Assembly: GCF_014803725.1 (NCBI RefSeq)
Contig: NZ_JAAVBE010000021.1
Coordinates: 35,466-99,465 of the forward strand
Source of the DNA: Desulfovibrio sp.
GTDB lineage: Bacteria > Desulfobacterota > Desulfovibrionia > Desulfovibrionales > Desulfovibrionaceae
Direction of reading: 5' to 3'
DNA: 64,000 nt
A program made the translations under genes and the position numbers. The notes beneath the pieces are model-generated. The model saw only the letters and a list, made by a program, of their open reading frames with translations. It was not told the origin of the DNA and did no database searches. Within the stretch, counting starts at the first letter, position 1. Each line of letters opens with the position of its first letter. This document shows, piece by piece, positions 36,155 to 43,965 of the stretch.

Positions 36155-36832
36155 ATGAAACGGATTCTCGTCATTGCGGCGCTGGTTCTCTCCCTGGCCC
36201 TGCCCGGACTTGCTGCCGCCGAAGGCACGGGGATGTACATTGCGCCGAAATTCCTCATGTCCATCCAGGACACCGGGACTGTTTCGCGCTCCAGTGCCCT
36301 TGCCGGGTCGGGCATTGACGATTACAGCCAGTTCACCCTCGGCGGCGCGCTCGCCGTGGGCTACGATTTCTGGACACAGCAGATGATCCCGCTGCGCTTC
36401 GAGGTCGAGTTCGCTATGCGCGGCAACAGCGAAAAAAGCTGGAGCGACAACGGGGTGAACGTGGACAAGATCAAGGGCACCTGGAACAACTCCACCCTGT
36501 TCGCCAACCTTTTCTGGGACTTCCACAACGACACCGCCTTCACGCCCTATATCGGCGCCGGTCTTGGCCTCGCCTTCAACTACACGGGTTTTGACATCAC
36601 CGCCAACAATGGCGACAAATTCTCGGTGGATGACCGCTTCACCAACTTCGCCTGGAACGCGGGCGCCGGTGTTTCCTACAACTTCAACGACAACTTCGCC
36701 GTGGACGCCTCCTATCGTTTCGTGGGCCTTGGCTACAACGAAGTGAGCACCACCTATAACGGCCAGAAGTACGAGATCGGCAGCGACCCGTACAACAACG
36801 AGTTCATGCTCGGCCTGCGTTTCGCCTTCTAG
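36155..36832 (+). CDS. Outer-membrane beta-barrel protein (OmpA/OmpW-like barrel)
   Basis: 225 residues from ATG 36155 (GAGGAGGATGTC upstream). Signal peptide MKRILVIAALVLSLALPGLAAA. The mature protein has about eight amphipathic strands: GTGMYIAPKFLMSIQDTG, FTLGGALAVGYDFW, PLRFEVEFAMRGN, FTPYIGAGLGLAFNYTGFDI, and the C-terminal NEFMLGLRFAF with final Phe for BAM recognition. There is no OmpA peptidoglycan domain. It is similar to small adhesion/porin barrels (OMP_b-brl type); function unknown. It has its own promoter and operator, with hairpins on both sides, so it is monocistronic. Confidence 0.88.
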   Translation: MKRILVIAALVLSLALPGLAAAEGTGMYIAPKFLMSIQDTGTVSRSSALAGSGIDDYSQFTLGGALAVGYDFWTQQMIPLRFEVEFAMRGNSEKSWSDNGVNVDKIKGTWNNSTLFANLFWDFHNDTAFTPYIGAGLGLAFNYTGFDITANNGDKFSVDDRFTNFAWNAGAGVSYNFNDNFAVDASYRFVGLGYNEVSTTYNGQKYEIGSDPYNNEFMLGLRFAF

Positions 36833-36872
36833 GCGCGTAGAGACCGATAGGCGCGGCCATGGGCCGGGCCGT

Positions 36873-36911
36873 CAGCAGGGGGCGATGCCAGGGAAGGCGC
36901 GCCCCCTGCTG
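36873..36911 (+). terminator. Long hairpin after the small outer-membrane protein gene
   Basis: Perfect 12-bp stem CAGCAGGGGGCG / CGCCCCCTGCTG with a 15-nt loop, 40 bp after the stop. No T run directly behind it; CCTTTTG follows after 9 bases. Confidence 0.55.
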
Positions 36912-36984
36912 CGTATGGGCCTTTTGCAGCGCGCCCGCCGGGGAGAGGAACGGCGGGCAGCGCAACATGGGCATGAATGCCGTT

Positions 36985-37200
36985 TCGCGATTTTGAGAAA
37001 GAATCAAAGGAATATTGCGATATGTCGAGATAACAAAAAAGAGGATTGTGGAAAACTTTTTTTTAAATATGTGCATATCCCGCTTGCCAATGGGGAAACC
37101 GTTGCCCAGCAAGCGTTTTTCCGGCACCTTCCAGAGCCTTGGCTTAAAAAAAGAATATTTTATTTCAAAGAGTTATTTGTTCAATTCTTTGGGGATAGCA
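36985..37200 (+). other. AT-rich island upstream of the dnaA-like gene, possible initiation or regulatory region
   Basis: The 441-bp gap before the dnaA-like gene contains about 200 bp far richer in A+T than any other stretch seen except the IS region (runs such as CTTTTTTTTAAATATG and TTAAAAAAAGAATATTTTATTT). TGTGGAAAA at 37047-37055 is the complement of TTTTCCACA, an exact TTWTNCACA DnaA box. TGTGCATAT (37070-37078) misses the consensus by one base and TGGGGATAG (near 37188) by two. It might be an origin, or simply an autoregulated promoter region. No ORF here is credible. Confidence 0.45.
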
Positions 37201-37273
37201 AAAGGCCGCCGCCCCGGGCACAGGGGGTGGCGCCCCTTTGCCTGACGGTGCGGCGCGGGCTATATGCTTGTCC

Positions 37274-38710
37274 ATGCAAGGCACATGGGCGGATATTTCT
37301 GCAAATCTCAAGAAAATGCTGGATTCCGGCATTTTCAGGGTCTGGATAGCTCCGTTGCGCGCCGTCGTTGACGGCACGGAACTGCGCCTGACCGTGCCCA
37401 GTGCCTTCATGGCCGAATGGCTTGAGCGCCATCTTTTGAAGACACTCCGCGAGGCGGCGGCGCCCGTGCTCGGCGTTGCCGCGGATGCCGTGCGCGTGCG
37501 CCTGCTGACAGCGCAGGACGGAGGGGAGGCCCCCAAGGCCGCGGCATCGGCCAGCTCCGCCGAGCTCGTTGCCGGCGTTTTGCCGCGGTTCGGGCGATGC
37601 GCCAGGGCAGAAGCGGCCGCGCAGATGCCCCTGCCTGAAGCCCTGCCCCGGCTCGTTGACCCGGCGCAACGCCCCCTTGCCCGCTGGCGGCACAGTTTCG
37701 AGGATTTCATCATCGGCCCGAGCAACAGCATGGCTGTCGCCGCCGCGCGGGATATTTGCCAAAGGGGCGGCCAGGTGCGCACGCTCTTCGTCACCGGGGC
37801 TTCCGGGCTGGGCAAGACGCATCTCACCCAGTCCGCGGGCCACGCCATCAGTGGTGACGGCGCAAGCCCACGCATCGCCTATCTCACGGCCGAGGAATTC
37901 GCCTCGCGTTTTGTGCAGGCCCTCAAGTGCAAGGATGTGGAGGGCTTCAAGAGCCGTCTGCGCGAGCTCGATGTGCTGCTTCTTGAGGATGTGCATTTTC
38001 TCCAGCGCAAGAAGGCCATGCAGGAGCTGGCGCTCGCCGTCATCAAGGGCCTGCAGGACCGCGGCGGCCGCGTCATCCTGACCTCCTCCTTTGCGCCGCG
38101 CGAACTTCGGGACATGGACCCGCAGCTCGTCTCGCATTTCTGTTCCGGCATCCTCACGAGCATCGGCCGCCCGGACAGGGAAATGCGCAGCCGCATCCTC
38201 ACGCACAAGGCCAGGACCTTCCAGGTGCTCCTGCCTGACGAGGTGCGCGACCTTCTGGCCTCGCGGCTGCACGGCGATGTGCGCCAGCTGGAATCCTGCC
38301 TCAACAGCCTCATCTTCAAGGCGCGCCTGCTCAATTGCGGCCTCAATGTGGACCTCGCCATGGAAGTGGTGGGCCAATATGCGGGCGAGGCACAGGGCCT
38401 TGACATGGAGGCCATCATCCGCCTTGTCTGCGAAAGCTATGGCCTGAGCGAGGCGCAGTTGCGCTCGCGCTCGCGCCGGCAGGAGTGCGTGCAGGGGCGC
38501 AACACCGTGTTCTATCTCGCGCGCAAACATACCGAGCTCTCGCTGGAAGACATCGGCAGCGCCTTCAACCGCCGCCATTCCACGGTGCTTCGCAGCATCA
38601 CCGCCGTTGAGCGCGAGCTCGCCAAGGAGTCCCGCCTCGGGCGCCAGATCGCCCGCGCCGTGAGCCTCATCGAGCGCAGCGCCGGCTGCGGCGTGCCCGA
38701 CGGGATGTAG
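37274..38710 (+). CDS. Divergent DnaA-family replication initiator
   Basis: 478 residues from ATG 37274. The DnaA order is present: domain I (WADISANLKKMLDSGIFRVW), a variable Ala-rich linker, AAA+ domain (FEDFIIGPSNSMAVAAARDI; Walker A VTGASGLGKTHLTQ; Walker B DVLLLEDVHFLQ), sensor 2 (GDVRQLESCLN), and a domain IV helix-turn-helix. Key positions differ from the canonical protein: domain IV reads SAFNRRHSTVLRSI where E. coli-type DnaA has GGRDHTTV; box VII reads QLVSHFCSGI where the arginine-finger segment is RLKSRFGWG; Walker B begins ED rather than DD. No dnaN, recF or gyrB follows. It is therefore better read as a DnaA paralogue than as the main initiator. Confidence 0.85.
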   Translation: MQGTWADISANLKKMLDSGIFRVWIAPLRAVVDGTELRLTVPSAFMAEWLERHLLKTLREAAAPVLGVAADAVRVRLLTAQDGGEAPKAAASASSAELVAGVLPRFGRCARAEAAAQMPLPEALPRLVDPAQRPLARWRHSFEDFIIGPSNSMAVAAARDICQRGGQVRTLFVTGASGLGKTHLTQSAGHAISGDGASPRIAYLTAEEFASRFVQALKCKDVEGFKSRLRELDVLLLEDVHFLQRKKAMQELALAVIKGLQDRGGRVILTSSFAPRELRDMDPQLVSHFCSGILTSIGRPDREMRSRILTHKARTFQVLLPDEVRDLLASRLHGDVRQLESCLNSLIFKARLLNCGLNVDLAMEVVGQYAGEAQGLDMEAIIRLVCESYGLSEAQLRSRSRRQECVQGRNTVFYLARKHTELSLEDIGSAFNRRHSTVLRSITAVERELAKESRLGRQIARAVSLIERSAGCGVPDGM

Positions 38711-38725
38711 GCTCCGGGCTTTTTT
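38695..38725 (+). terminator. Terminator of the dnaA-like gene
   Basis: GCCCG / CGGGC stem (5 bp) spanning the stop codon, followed directly by six T. A short stem with a good U tract. Confidence 0.5.
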
Positions 38726-38829
38726 GTTCCCCCGCCTCTCCGCAAAACGCACAGAAAAAAGGACGCACCCCGACAGAGCCGGGCGGTCTCCATATGCGCC
38801 TGTAAGGTTCCCCTGCCAGCTGCGCCCTA

Positions 38830-39420
38830 GCAGACGCAGATGCGATCTGACATCTGCATTTTTGTTACTTGCCGCCCGTAACGGGCTTCCATGGTCCGGG
38901 ATACTTAACTGGTCTCCGAGCTTATCCTGAGCTACTTGACCCTTAATGTACTCCTGAATTTTTTTGTATTTTTTCCTACCCTATCCACATAGTAGCCGCT
39001 GCACCAAAATTCCAGATTGCGGTATTTGGATTTCAGGTCGCAAATTATTCGACAATCATCAGGCTGCTCTTGTCCTTGAGATACACAATAAAAACTGGAA
39101 ACACTTATCTTCTGTGGTATCTCCAGCAACATGTGGATATGGTCAGGGCAACACTCGGCTTCGAGAAGATTTACCGCCTTCCATTCACAGAGTTTTCGTA
39201 AAATCTCTCCTATTGCCCGTTTTTTTCCCATAGAATACCTATCGGCGATATTTAGGGGCGAATACGATGTGATATTTACACTTCCATTTCGAGTGCGCTA
39301 AACTCTTTGTGTCGCCCATTGTGGCCTCCTTTTAATTTGTTTGCAGAGTGCAGTTGCCAGACCGCATCTCCATTGTGACAAATCAGAAGGAGTTTTCATA
39401 ACATACTTATAGCTATAAAC
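38830..39420 (-). mobile_element. Remnant of an IS200/IS605-type element
   Basis: The element consists of a broken tnpA on the minus strand with palindromes near its ends and no terminal inverted repeats, as in IS200-type elements. Near the tnpA 3' end are GCCCG-TAA-CGGGC (38874-38886) and GCAGATG-N8-CATCTGC (38836-38857, followed on the plus strand by ATTTTTG). Beyond the 5' end is TTATAGCTATAA (39407-39418). Exact ends are not determined. No tnpB is present. The region is visibly richer in A+T than the flanks. Confidence 0.65.
38880..39319 (-). pseudogene. Broken IS200-type transposase gene (tnpA)
   Basis: Read from ATG 39319 (AAAAGGAGGCCACA upstream): MGDTKSLAHSKWKCKYHIVF then APKYRR, TAG stop, VFYGKK. 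After a frame change at an A run comes RAIGEILRKLCEWKAVNLLE and CCPDHIHMLLEIPQKISVSSF, whose HIH is the HUH metal motif. Another shift at TTTTTA hides IVYLKDKSSLMIVE, then YRNLEFWCSGYYVDRVGKNT (with the catalytic Tyr region), and a last shift at an A7 run hides KIQEYIKGQVAQDKLGDQLS. One nonsense and several frameshift changes make it non-functional. The 99-residue track ORF is only its middle. Confidence 0.85.
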
Positions 39421-39524
39421 TTTTTTGAATCTCGCGCCTGACGGGAGGTTTTCTTCATACAAAAAGGAAGGGGCCGCGCGGCCCCCTCCGTATTGTGGAC
39501 TCTCTCGGTGCCGCACTTCCGCGC

Positions 39525-40199
39525 CTAGCCTTTCTGGAGCAGTTCCACCAGCTTCTTGCCGAGGCTCAGGGCCGACATGGGGTTCTGCCCCGTGACGAGG
39601 CGGCCGTCCACCACCACCGTGTCGGACCAGGGCTTGCCGCCCTTAAAGATGCCGCCGTGTCCTTCCAGCGCGGTCTGGAGCAGGAAGGGCACGATATGCT
39701 GGGTGCCGTTCAGTGCCTCTTCCTCGTTGGTGAAGCAGGTGAAGTTCTTGCCGTCGATCAGGTAGTTTCCATCTTCGCGCTTAAGGTTCACGAGGCCGGC
39801 CGGCCCGTGGCATACAGCGGCCACGATGCCGCCATTGCGGTAGATGGTCTCGGCGATGGTCGCGAGCCCCTTGTTGTCCGGGAAGTCCCACATGGCACCG
39901 TGGCCGCCAGCATAGAAGATGGCCGCATACGCGGACGCGTCCACCTCTGCCGGGGTGAGCGTGTGGTCCATCTTCTGCTGCCAGGCCGGGTCGTCCCAGT
40001 ATTTCTTGTTGATGGGGTCCTTGAGGTCAAAGCCGTCCACCGGCGGCTTGCCGCCCTTGGGGCTCACCACGTCGATCTCAAAGAATTTCGAGACCACGCT
40101 CCACGGGTGCGTCACCTCTGAAAGATAATAGCCAGTGGGCTTGCCGGTATCACCGAGCTCGCCATGACTCGTCACCGTAAACAGCACTTTTTTGGACAT
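39525..40199 (-). CDS. DJ-1/PfpI-family protein (Hsp31-like class I glutamine amidotransferase fold)
   Basis: 224 residues from ATG 40199, the second of two adjacent ATGs, six bases after AGGAGG. The nucleophile elbow is IVAAVCHGPAGLV with its Cys. The family region AAIFYAGGHGAMWDFPDNKG, FEIDVVSPKGGKPPVDGFDL and a late DTVVVDGRLVTGQNPMSALS all fit the Hsp31/YDR533C-like subgroup. Known members act as glyoxalase III, chaperone or stress protein; the sequence does not decide which. It is downstream of the SRPBCC gene on the same strand and probably under the divergent TetR regulator. Confidence 0.92.
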   Translation of the reverse strand: MSKKVLFTVTSHGELGDTGKPTGYYLSEVTHPWSVVSKFFEIDVVSPKGGKPPVDGFDLKDPINKKYWDDPAWQQKMDHTLTPAEVDASAYAAIFYAGGHGAMWDFPDNKGLATIAETIYRNGGIVAAVCHGPAGLVNLKREDGNYLIDGKNFTCFTNEEEALNGTQHIVPFLLQTALEGHGGIFKGGKPWSDTVVVDGRLVTGQNPMSALSLGKKLVELLQKG

Positions 40200-40292
40200 C
40201 ATGGGCCTCCTGTCCAGTTTTCCCGCAGGAACAGCAACAAGATTTGTGATGGAGAACAAAAAACGGTGTCGCGCAGGCACTGGCCTGCGCCG

Positions 40293-40807
40293 TCAGGCCT
40301 GTTTTCTCACAAACTGCACGATGCCGTCCAGCCACGCCTGTGCCCGTTGATCATGGGGTTGGGGAGCTGCTTCGCCAGTTCCCGGGCCGGTTTGCCGATT
40401 TGGGATTCCTGCGTGAGGATGCGCGTACGGTTTTCGGGCAGGGATTCGATGAGCCACGCATGCACGACATCGAGGCGGTGATCCTTGTCGCCTTCGGCCC
40501 AGCCATGCCAGGCGAGGCGCCCCACGCGGCCGTCGCCCGGCTCCTCGAACTGGATGACTTCGGCATCGATGGGGAAGCCAAAGGTCTTGAAGCGGAAGAC
40601 ACAACCCATATGGAGCATGTTGCCCGTTTCACCGGCCGGAAGCTCGATGTCGGACGAATTGGCGTAATAGTCGGGCCAGAGCAGGGGATGGATCAGCGCG
40701 TCCCACACGGCCCTGACGGGCAGATCCTGCACGATGACCTCATTGGAACAAAAATTGTCAGTAGTGCCGGGAAGATACTCGTGGGGCCAGTCAATGCTTG
40801 CAAGCAT
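40293..40807 (-). CDS. SRPBCC (START-like) domain protein with a 3'-terminal frameshift
   Basis: The frame opens at ATG 40807 (MLASIDWPHEYLPGTTDNFC) and reads a SRPBCC/polyketide-cyclase-like ligand-binding domain: IVQDLPVRAVWDALIHPLLW, GCVFRFKTFGFPIDAEVIQF and AWLIESLPENRTRILTQESQ. As given it stops at 40307 with an unlikely tail (RRGWTASCSL). One added base near 40343 (GGGCACAGGCG to GGGCACCAGGCG) would restore HQAWLDGIVQFVRKQA ending at 40293, a natural SRPBCC C-terminal helix. It is either a recent mutation or a sequence error. It sits 93 bp upstream of the DJ-1 gene. Confidence 0.8.
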
Positions 40808-40935
40808 TTCGGTCTCCTTGCCCAGGGCGCTTCAGGCGCGATGAGGGGGGATACAAAGATTGCGGCAAACCGCACGGCAACGGCCGGCGCGGCTGGTTCA
40901 TGGCGAACCCGCGACAAGGCTTAGCTTTTGCAGCC

Positions 40936-40995
40936 TTTTTTATCAAACATAAAAAAAGTATCTCCCTTGCATCCTCGGCCCCCGGTGCATAGAAT
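40936..40995 (+). promoter_or_regulatory. tetR promoter and operator-like inverted repeat in the divergent gap
   Basis: TTGCAT (40967-40972), 17-bp spacer, TAGAAT (40990-40995) fits a promoter for the TetR gene 48 bp downstream. Just upstream TTTTTTAT-CAAAC-ATAAAAAA (40936-40956) is a perfect repeat with 8-bp arms. It overlaps a possible minus-strand -35 (TTGATA) facing the SRPBCC gene, so one site could control both directions. Confidence 0.5.
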
Positions 40996-41042
40996 AGCCA
41001 AGCTTCAACCCGTGACGGCCAGGGGAGCGCAGGAAAAGCGGA

Positions 41043-41696
41043 ATGAAGATGACGAAAGAGGAATCAAAAAACATCGCGCACGGGCGCCCGCGTACCTTTG
41101 ACCGCGACGCCGCGTTGCGCACCGCCCTCAATGTCTTCTGGCGGCACGGCTATGAGCAGACGACCATGGCGCAACTGAGCGCCGCCATGGGCATCGCCTC
41201 CCCAAGCATTTATTGCGCCTATGGCAACAAGTCTGCCCTGTTTCTTGAGGCCCTGACCTATTACCAGCAGACCTATTGGGACCCGCTTTACGCGAAGTAC
41301 CGTGCGGCCCCGGATATTTACGCGGCAACGGAGGCTTTTTTCACGGAGGCGGCGCACATCCTCCTCGCGCCGAATGCCCCGTGCGGCTGCCTTATCGTCA
41401 TGGGCTTCCTCAATCTGCCGGAAGACGAACCCCAACTCCTGCGCGCGGTGAGCGAAAGGCGCGAACTGACGCGCGCCATGTTCCGCACCAAGCTGAAAGA
41501 CGCCGTGAATACCGGGCAGATCCCGGCAGACAGCGACATCCCGGCCATTTCCGGCGCGTTGCATAATTTTTTTGAAGGGCTGTCGATCCAGGCAAGGGGC
41601 GACATCTGCCTGTCAGAACTCCTCGCCATCGCGCAGAGGGGTACGCAACTCCTGCCGCCGCGCGGTTCGGGCGTTTGCCACCGGCGAGAGGCCTGA
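41043..41696 (+). CDS. TetR-family regulator, divergent from SRPBCC/DJ-1 genes
   Basis: 217 residues. The N-terminal HTH is clear: GRPRTFDRDAALRTALNVFW ... HGYEQTTMAQLSAAMGIASP ... SIYCAYGNKSALFLEALTYY. This start and the Cys-rich ligand-domain stretch (LLAPNAPCGCLIVMGF) resemble AcrR/TetR members that sense electrophiles or oxidants. It is likely to repress the divergent SRPBCC and DJ-1 genes through the shared 235-bp intergenic region; that is inference from position. Confidence 0.9.
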   Translation: MKMTKEESKNIAHGRPRTFDRDAALRTALNVFWRHGYEQTTMAQLSAAMGIASPSIYCAYGNKSALFLEALTYYQQTYWDPLYAKYRAAPDIYAATEAFFTEAAHILLAPNAPCGCLIVMGFLNLPEDEPQLLRAVSERRELTRAMFRTKLKDAVNTGQIPADSDIPAISGALHNFFEGLSIQARGDICLSELLAIAQRGTQLLPPRGSGVCHRREA

Positions 41697-41839
41697 AATA
41701 TCACTCGCGTCTTGTATTTTCTTCTCTTCACTCCGCCTGCATCATCAAAACGAGCGCCTTGGCAGCAGAAACCATGAAATCGCCTCGCGGCGTCCCATGT
41801 GACGAGGAGAATTTTCAGCGCCGCTCCATGATGAACTTG

Positions 41840-41852
41840 TTTATCAGATAAA
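41840..41852. promoter_or_regulatory. AT-rich palindrome between tetR and umuD
   Basis: TTTATC-A-GATAAA, perfect 13-bp palindrome, inside TTGTTTATCAGATAAAACAA. It lies between the convergent ends of tetR and umuD. It could be a weak bidirectional terminator or a protein site. Nothing else is seen in the 199-bp gap. Confidence 0.35.
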
Positions 41853-41895
41853 ACAAAATATCCGGTAAATTCCCCCCACGCATCGGCTGGCCCAA

Positions 41896-42357
41896 TCAGA
41901 GCCGGTGGATCACATGACTCACCACGCCCCAGATGTGGGCGTATTCCCTTTCGGTGATGTCAAATTCGGGATAGTCCGGGTTCGCCGGCTGCAGGAGCAC
42001 GCGGCCGTCCCTGCGGCAGAGCTTCTTGACCAGCAGCTCGCCGTCCAAGGCCGCGATGACGACCCGGTTGTGCGAAGCCTCGAGCGAGCGGTCCACCACG
42101 AGCAGGTCGCCGTCGTGGATGCCCACGCCGAGCATGGAATCCCCGGCGGCCCGGAGAAAGAATGTCGCCGAGGGATGACGGACGATGAGCTCGTGCAGGT
42201 TGAGCTGCCCGTCGATATAGTCCTCGGCGGCGGAGGGCCAGCCGGCATTGACGGGCGCGAGGAAGAGCGGGCAGGTGGCGGCCGTGTCCGCGCTGGCGTC
42301 GGCCATGCCGACCACGGTCAGGGGCGCCGGAGGAAGTGGAGTGGAGGATTTTTTCAT
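41896..42357 (-). CDS. umuD: UmuD-like S24 protein without an adjacent umuC
   Basis: 153 residues. UmuD proteins are cleaved with RecA help and then form part of the translesion polymerase V. Seen: a cleavage site Ala-Gly in VNAGWPSAAEDYIDGQLNLH (E. coli has Cys-Gly in the same frame), the Ser of FFLRAAGDSMLGVGIHDGDL and the Lys of ALDGELLVKKLCRR. The expected umuC partner would lie downstream (below 41896), but that space holds only 199 bp and the convergent tetR gene. No LexA box was recognised upstream. It may work with a UmuC encoded elsewhere. Confidence 0.9.
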   Translation of the reverse strand: MKKSSTPLPPAPLTVVGMADASADTAATCPLFLAPVNAGWPSAAEDYIDGQLNLHELIVRHPSATFFLRAAGDSMLGVGIHDGDLLVVDRSLEASHNRVVIAALDGELLVKKLCRRDGRVLLQPANPDYPEFDITEREYAHIWGVVSHVIHRL

Positions 42358-42487
42358 GCCGTGCCGCTCATGGAGCCTCGGGAAAGAGCAGGGCGCGCTT
42401 GCGCGTGTATCCAGTCCGATTCCTGGCGTAGGCCCCGTGGGGAAAAGCGCTGAGGCACCGGGCCCGGGTTCGGAGCCGATTCTATCG

Positions 42488-42515
42488 GGGGCGCCGCTTC
42501 GGGAGCGGGCGCCCC
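42488..42515 (-). terminator. Hairpin after the symporter gene
   Basis: GGGGCGC / GCGCCCC with an inner CGCT / AGCG pairing and 5-nt loop, directly after the symporter stop on the minus strand. No T run on that strand. The 162-bp gap to umuD holds nothing else that I can support. Confidence 0.45.
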
Positions 42516-42519
42516 TTTA

Positions 42520-43965
42520 TCAATTATACATCTCCTTGCGGAAGGGATGCTCGGAGTGGCGATTGCGTGCCAGGTACCAGCCCACCGCCCAGCCGAGCAG
42601 CGAAAAGGCGAAGCCCGCGAAGAAGGGCGGGATGATGGCCGCTTTTTCCCAGAAGAGCGGCAGGATGCTGAAGCTCTTGTTGGCCGTGAGATACCAGAAC
42701 ATGCACACCGTGAAGCCCGCCGTGCAGCTCAGCCACGCCGCCACCGGGCAGCGCTTGCCGAAGCGCACGAGCGCCACATAGGGCACGAGCACGGTGGCGC
42801 CCACGATGCTCCAGCTCGTGGTGCAGAGCAGCGCGATGAGCTGGCCCTTGATCTGCGCGCAGCCCCCGGAAAGCAGGACGCAAAAGACGATACCGGCCAG
42901 CCACGCTCCGCGCGAGGCCTTGCGGCCGGGCAGATCTTCTGCGAGCGCCGACACGGCGATATGGAAGATGGCCGTGGCCGTGGAGAGCGACGCAGACACG
43001 ATGGCGAGCACAAAGAGCTGGAGCCCGGCATTGGGCAGCAGCATGCGCACGAGCATGGGCATCACTTCGTCCGGCGAGCTCACTTCGGGCAAAATGAGCC
43101 GGGAGAGCGAGGCGGCGAAATAGGCGCCCCCCACGAGCAGGGTGAGCACCAGCATGGCGAGCGGGGTGATGCGGTCCACCTGCCGCGGGGAGGCGAGCGC
43201 GAAGTGCCTCTGGATCATCTGGGGCTGCGCCCACACCGCCACGGAAGTCACGATGACGAGCGAAATGATGAACCAGCCCTGCTCGCCGCCGGAAAGGCCC
43301 GTAAAACCGTTGTTGACTGCGGGCGTGGGCGGGAGCGCGGCCAGCTTTTCGATGCCCGCGGCGGGGCCGCCCACATTCACGAACACGGCGCCCACCAGCA
43401 TGCAGATGCCTACCAGCATCACAAAGCCCTGCATGGCCTCGGTATAGAGCACGCCGCGCAGGCCGCCCACAAAAACGGCGAAGCCCACCAGCATGGCCAC
43501 CGCCCAGATGAGTATCCACACGGGCACGGGCACGATCTGCGCGAGCAACAGCGCCGCGCCCTTGATGACGGCCGAGGCGTACACACCGAGAAAGACGGCG
43601 AACAGCACGGCCAGCGCCTTGCCGAGCGCCCGGCTCTCATGGCCCTTGGCGATCAGCTGGGTGGGCGTGCGCGCGCCGAGGGCCCGCTGGCAGACACGGG
43701 TGGGCCACGCCATGAAGCGGTAAACCATCCAGGTGCCCAGCCACACGTTGCCGGCGGCCACGAGGAGCATTTGCAGGCCATAGGCATAGGCGAGGCCACC
43801 GAAGCCCACGAGGGCCACAGCGGAAATATAGGTTGCCACATAGGCGAAGGCCTGGATGCCGAAGCCCACGCGGCCGGCGGTGAGCGCGTCATGGCCGCGC
43901 CCCTTGCGCGCGAGCCACACAAAGACCGCGATATAGCCGGCCCAGATGCAGATATTGAACAGCAT
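42520..43965 (-). CDS. Sodium:solute symporter (SSS family)
   Basis: 481 residues from ATG 43965, which overlaps the stop of the 44-residue upstream gene (TGATG); the 542-residue track ORF runs through that gene. About 13 membrane segments. SSS features include ATYISAVALVGFGGLAYAYG (Na-site helix 1 region), the GLRGVLYTEAMQGFVMLVGI motif and IVSASLSTATAIFHIAVSAL late in the chain. Family members import proline, pantothenate, sugars or organic acids with Na+. The substrate is not readable. Control by the TetR gene two places upstream is likely. Confidence 0.9.
   Translation of the reverse strand: MLFNICIWAGYIAVFVWLARKGRGHDALTAGRVGFGIQAFAYVATYISAVALVGFGGLAYAYGLQMLLVAAGNVWLGTWMVYRFMAWPTRVCQRALGARTPTQLIAKGHESRALGKALAVLFAVFLGVYASAVIKGAALLLAQIVPVPVWILIWAVAMLVGFAVFVGGLRGVLYTEAMQGFVMLVGICMLVGAVFVNVGGPAAGIEKLAALPPTPAVNNGFTGLSGGEQGWFIISLVIVTSVAVWAQPQMIQRHFALASPRQVDRITPLAMLVLTLLVGGAYFAASLSRLILPEVSSPDEVMPMLVRMLLPNAGLQLFVLAIVSASLSTATAIFHIAVSALAEDLPGRKASRGAWLAGIVFCVLLSGGCAQIKGQLIALLCTTSWSIVGATVLVPYVALVRFGKRCPVAAWLSCTAGFTVCMFWYLTANKSFSILPLFWEKAAIIPPFFAGFAFSLLGWAVGWYLARNRHSEHPFRKEMYN

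Noticed and set aside
41774-41848. Short ORF (24 codons, MKSPRGVPCDEENF) after tetR
   Set aside because: No ribosome-binding site and no recognisable feature; chance frame in an intergenic region.
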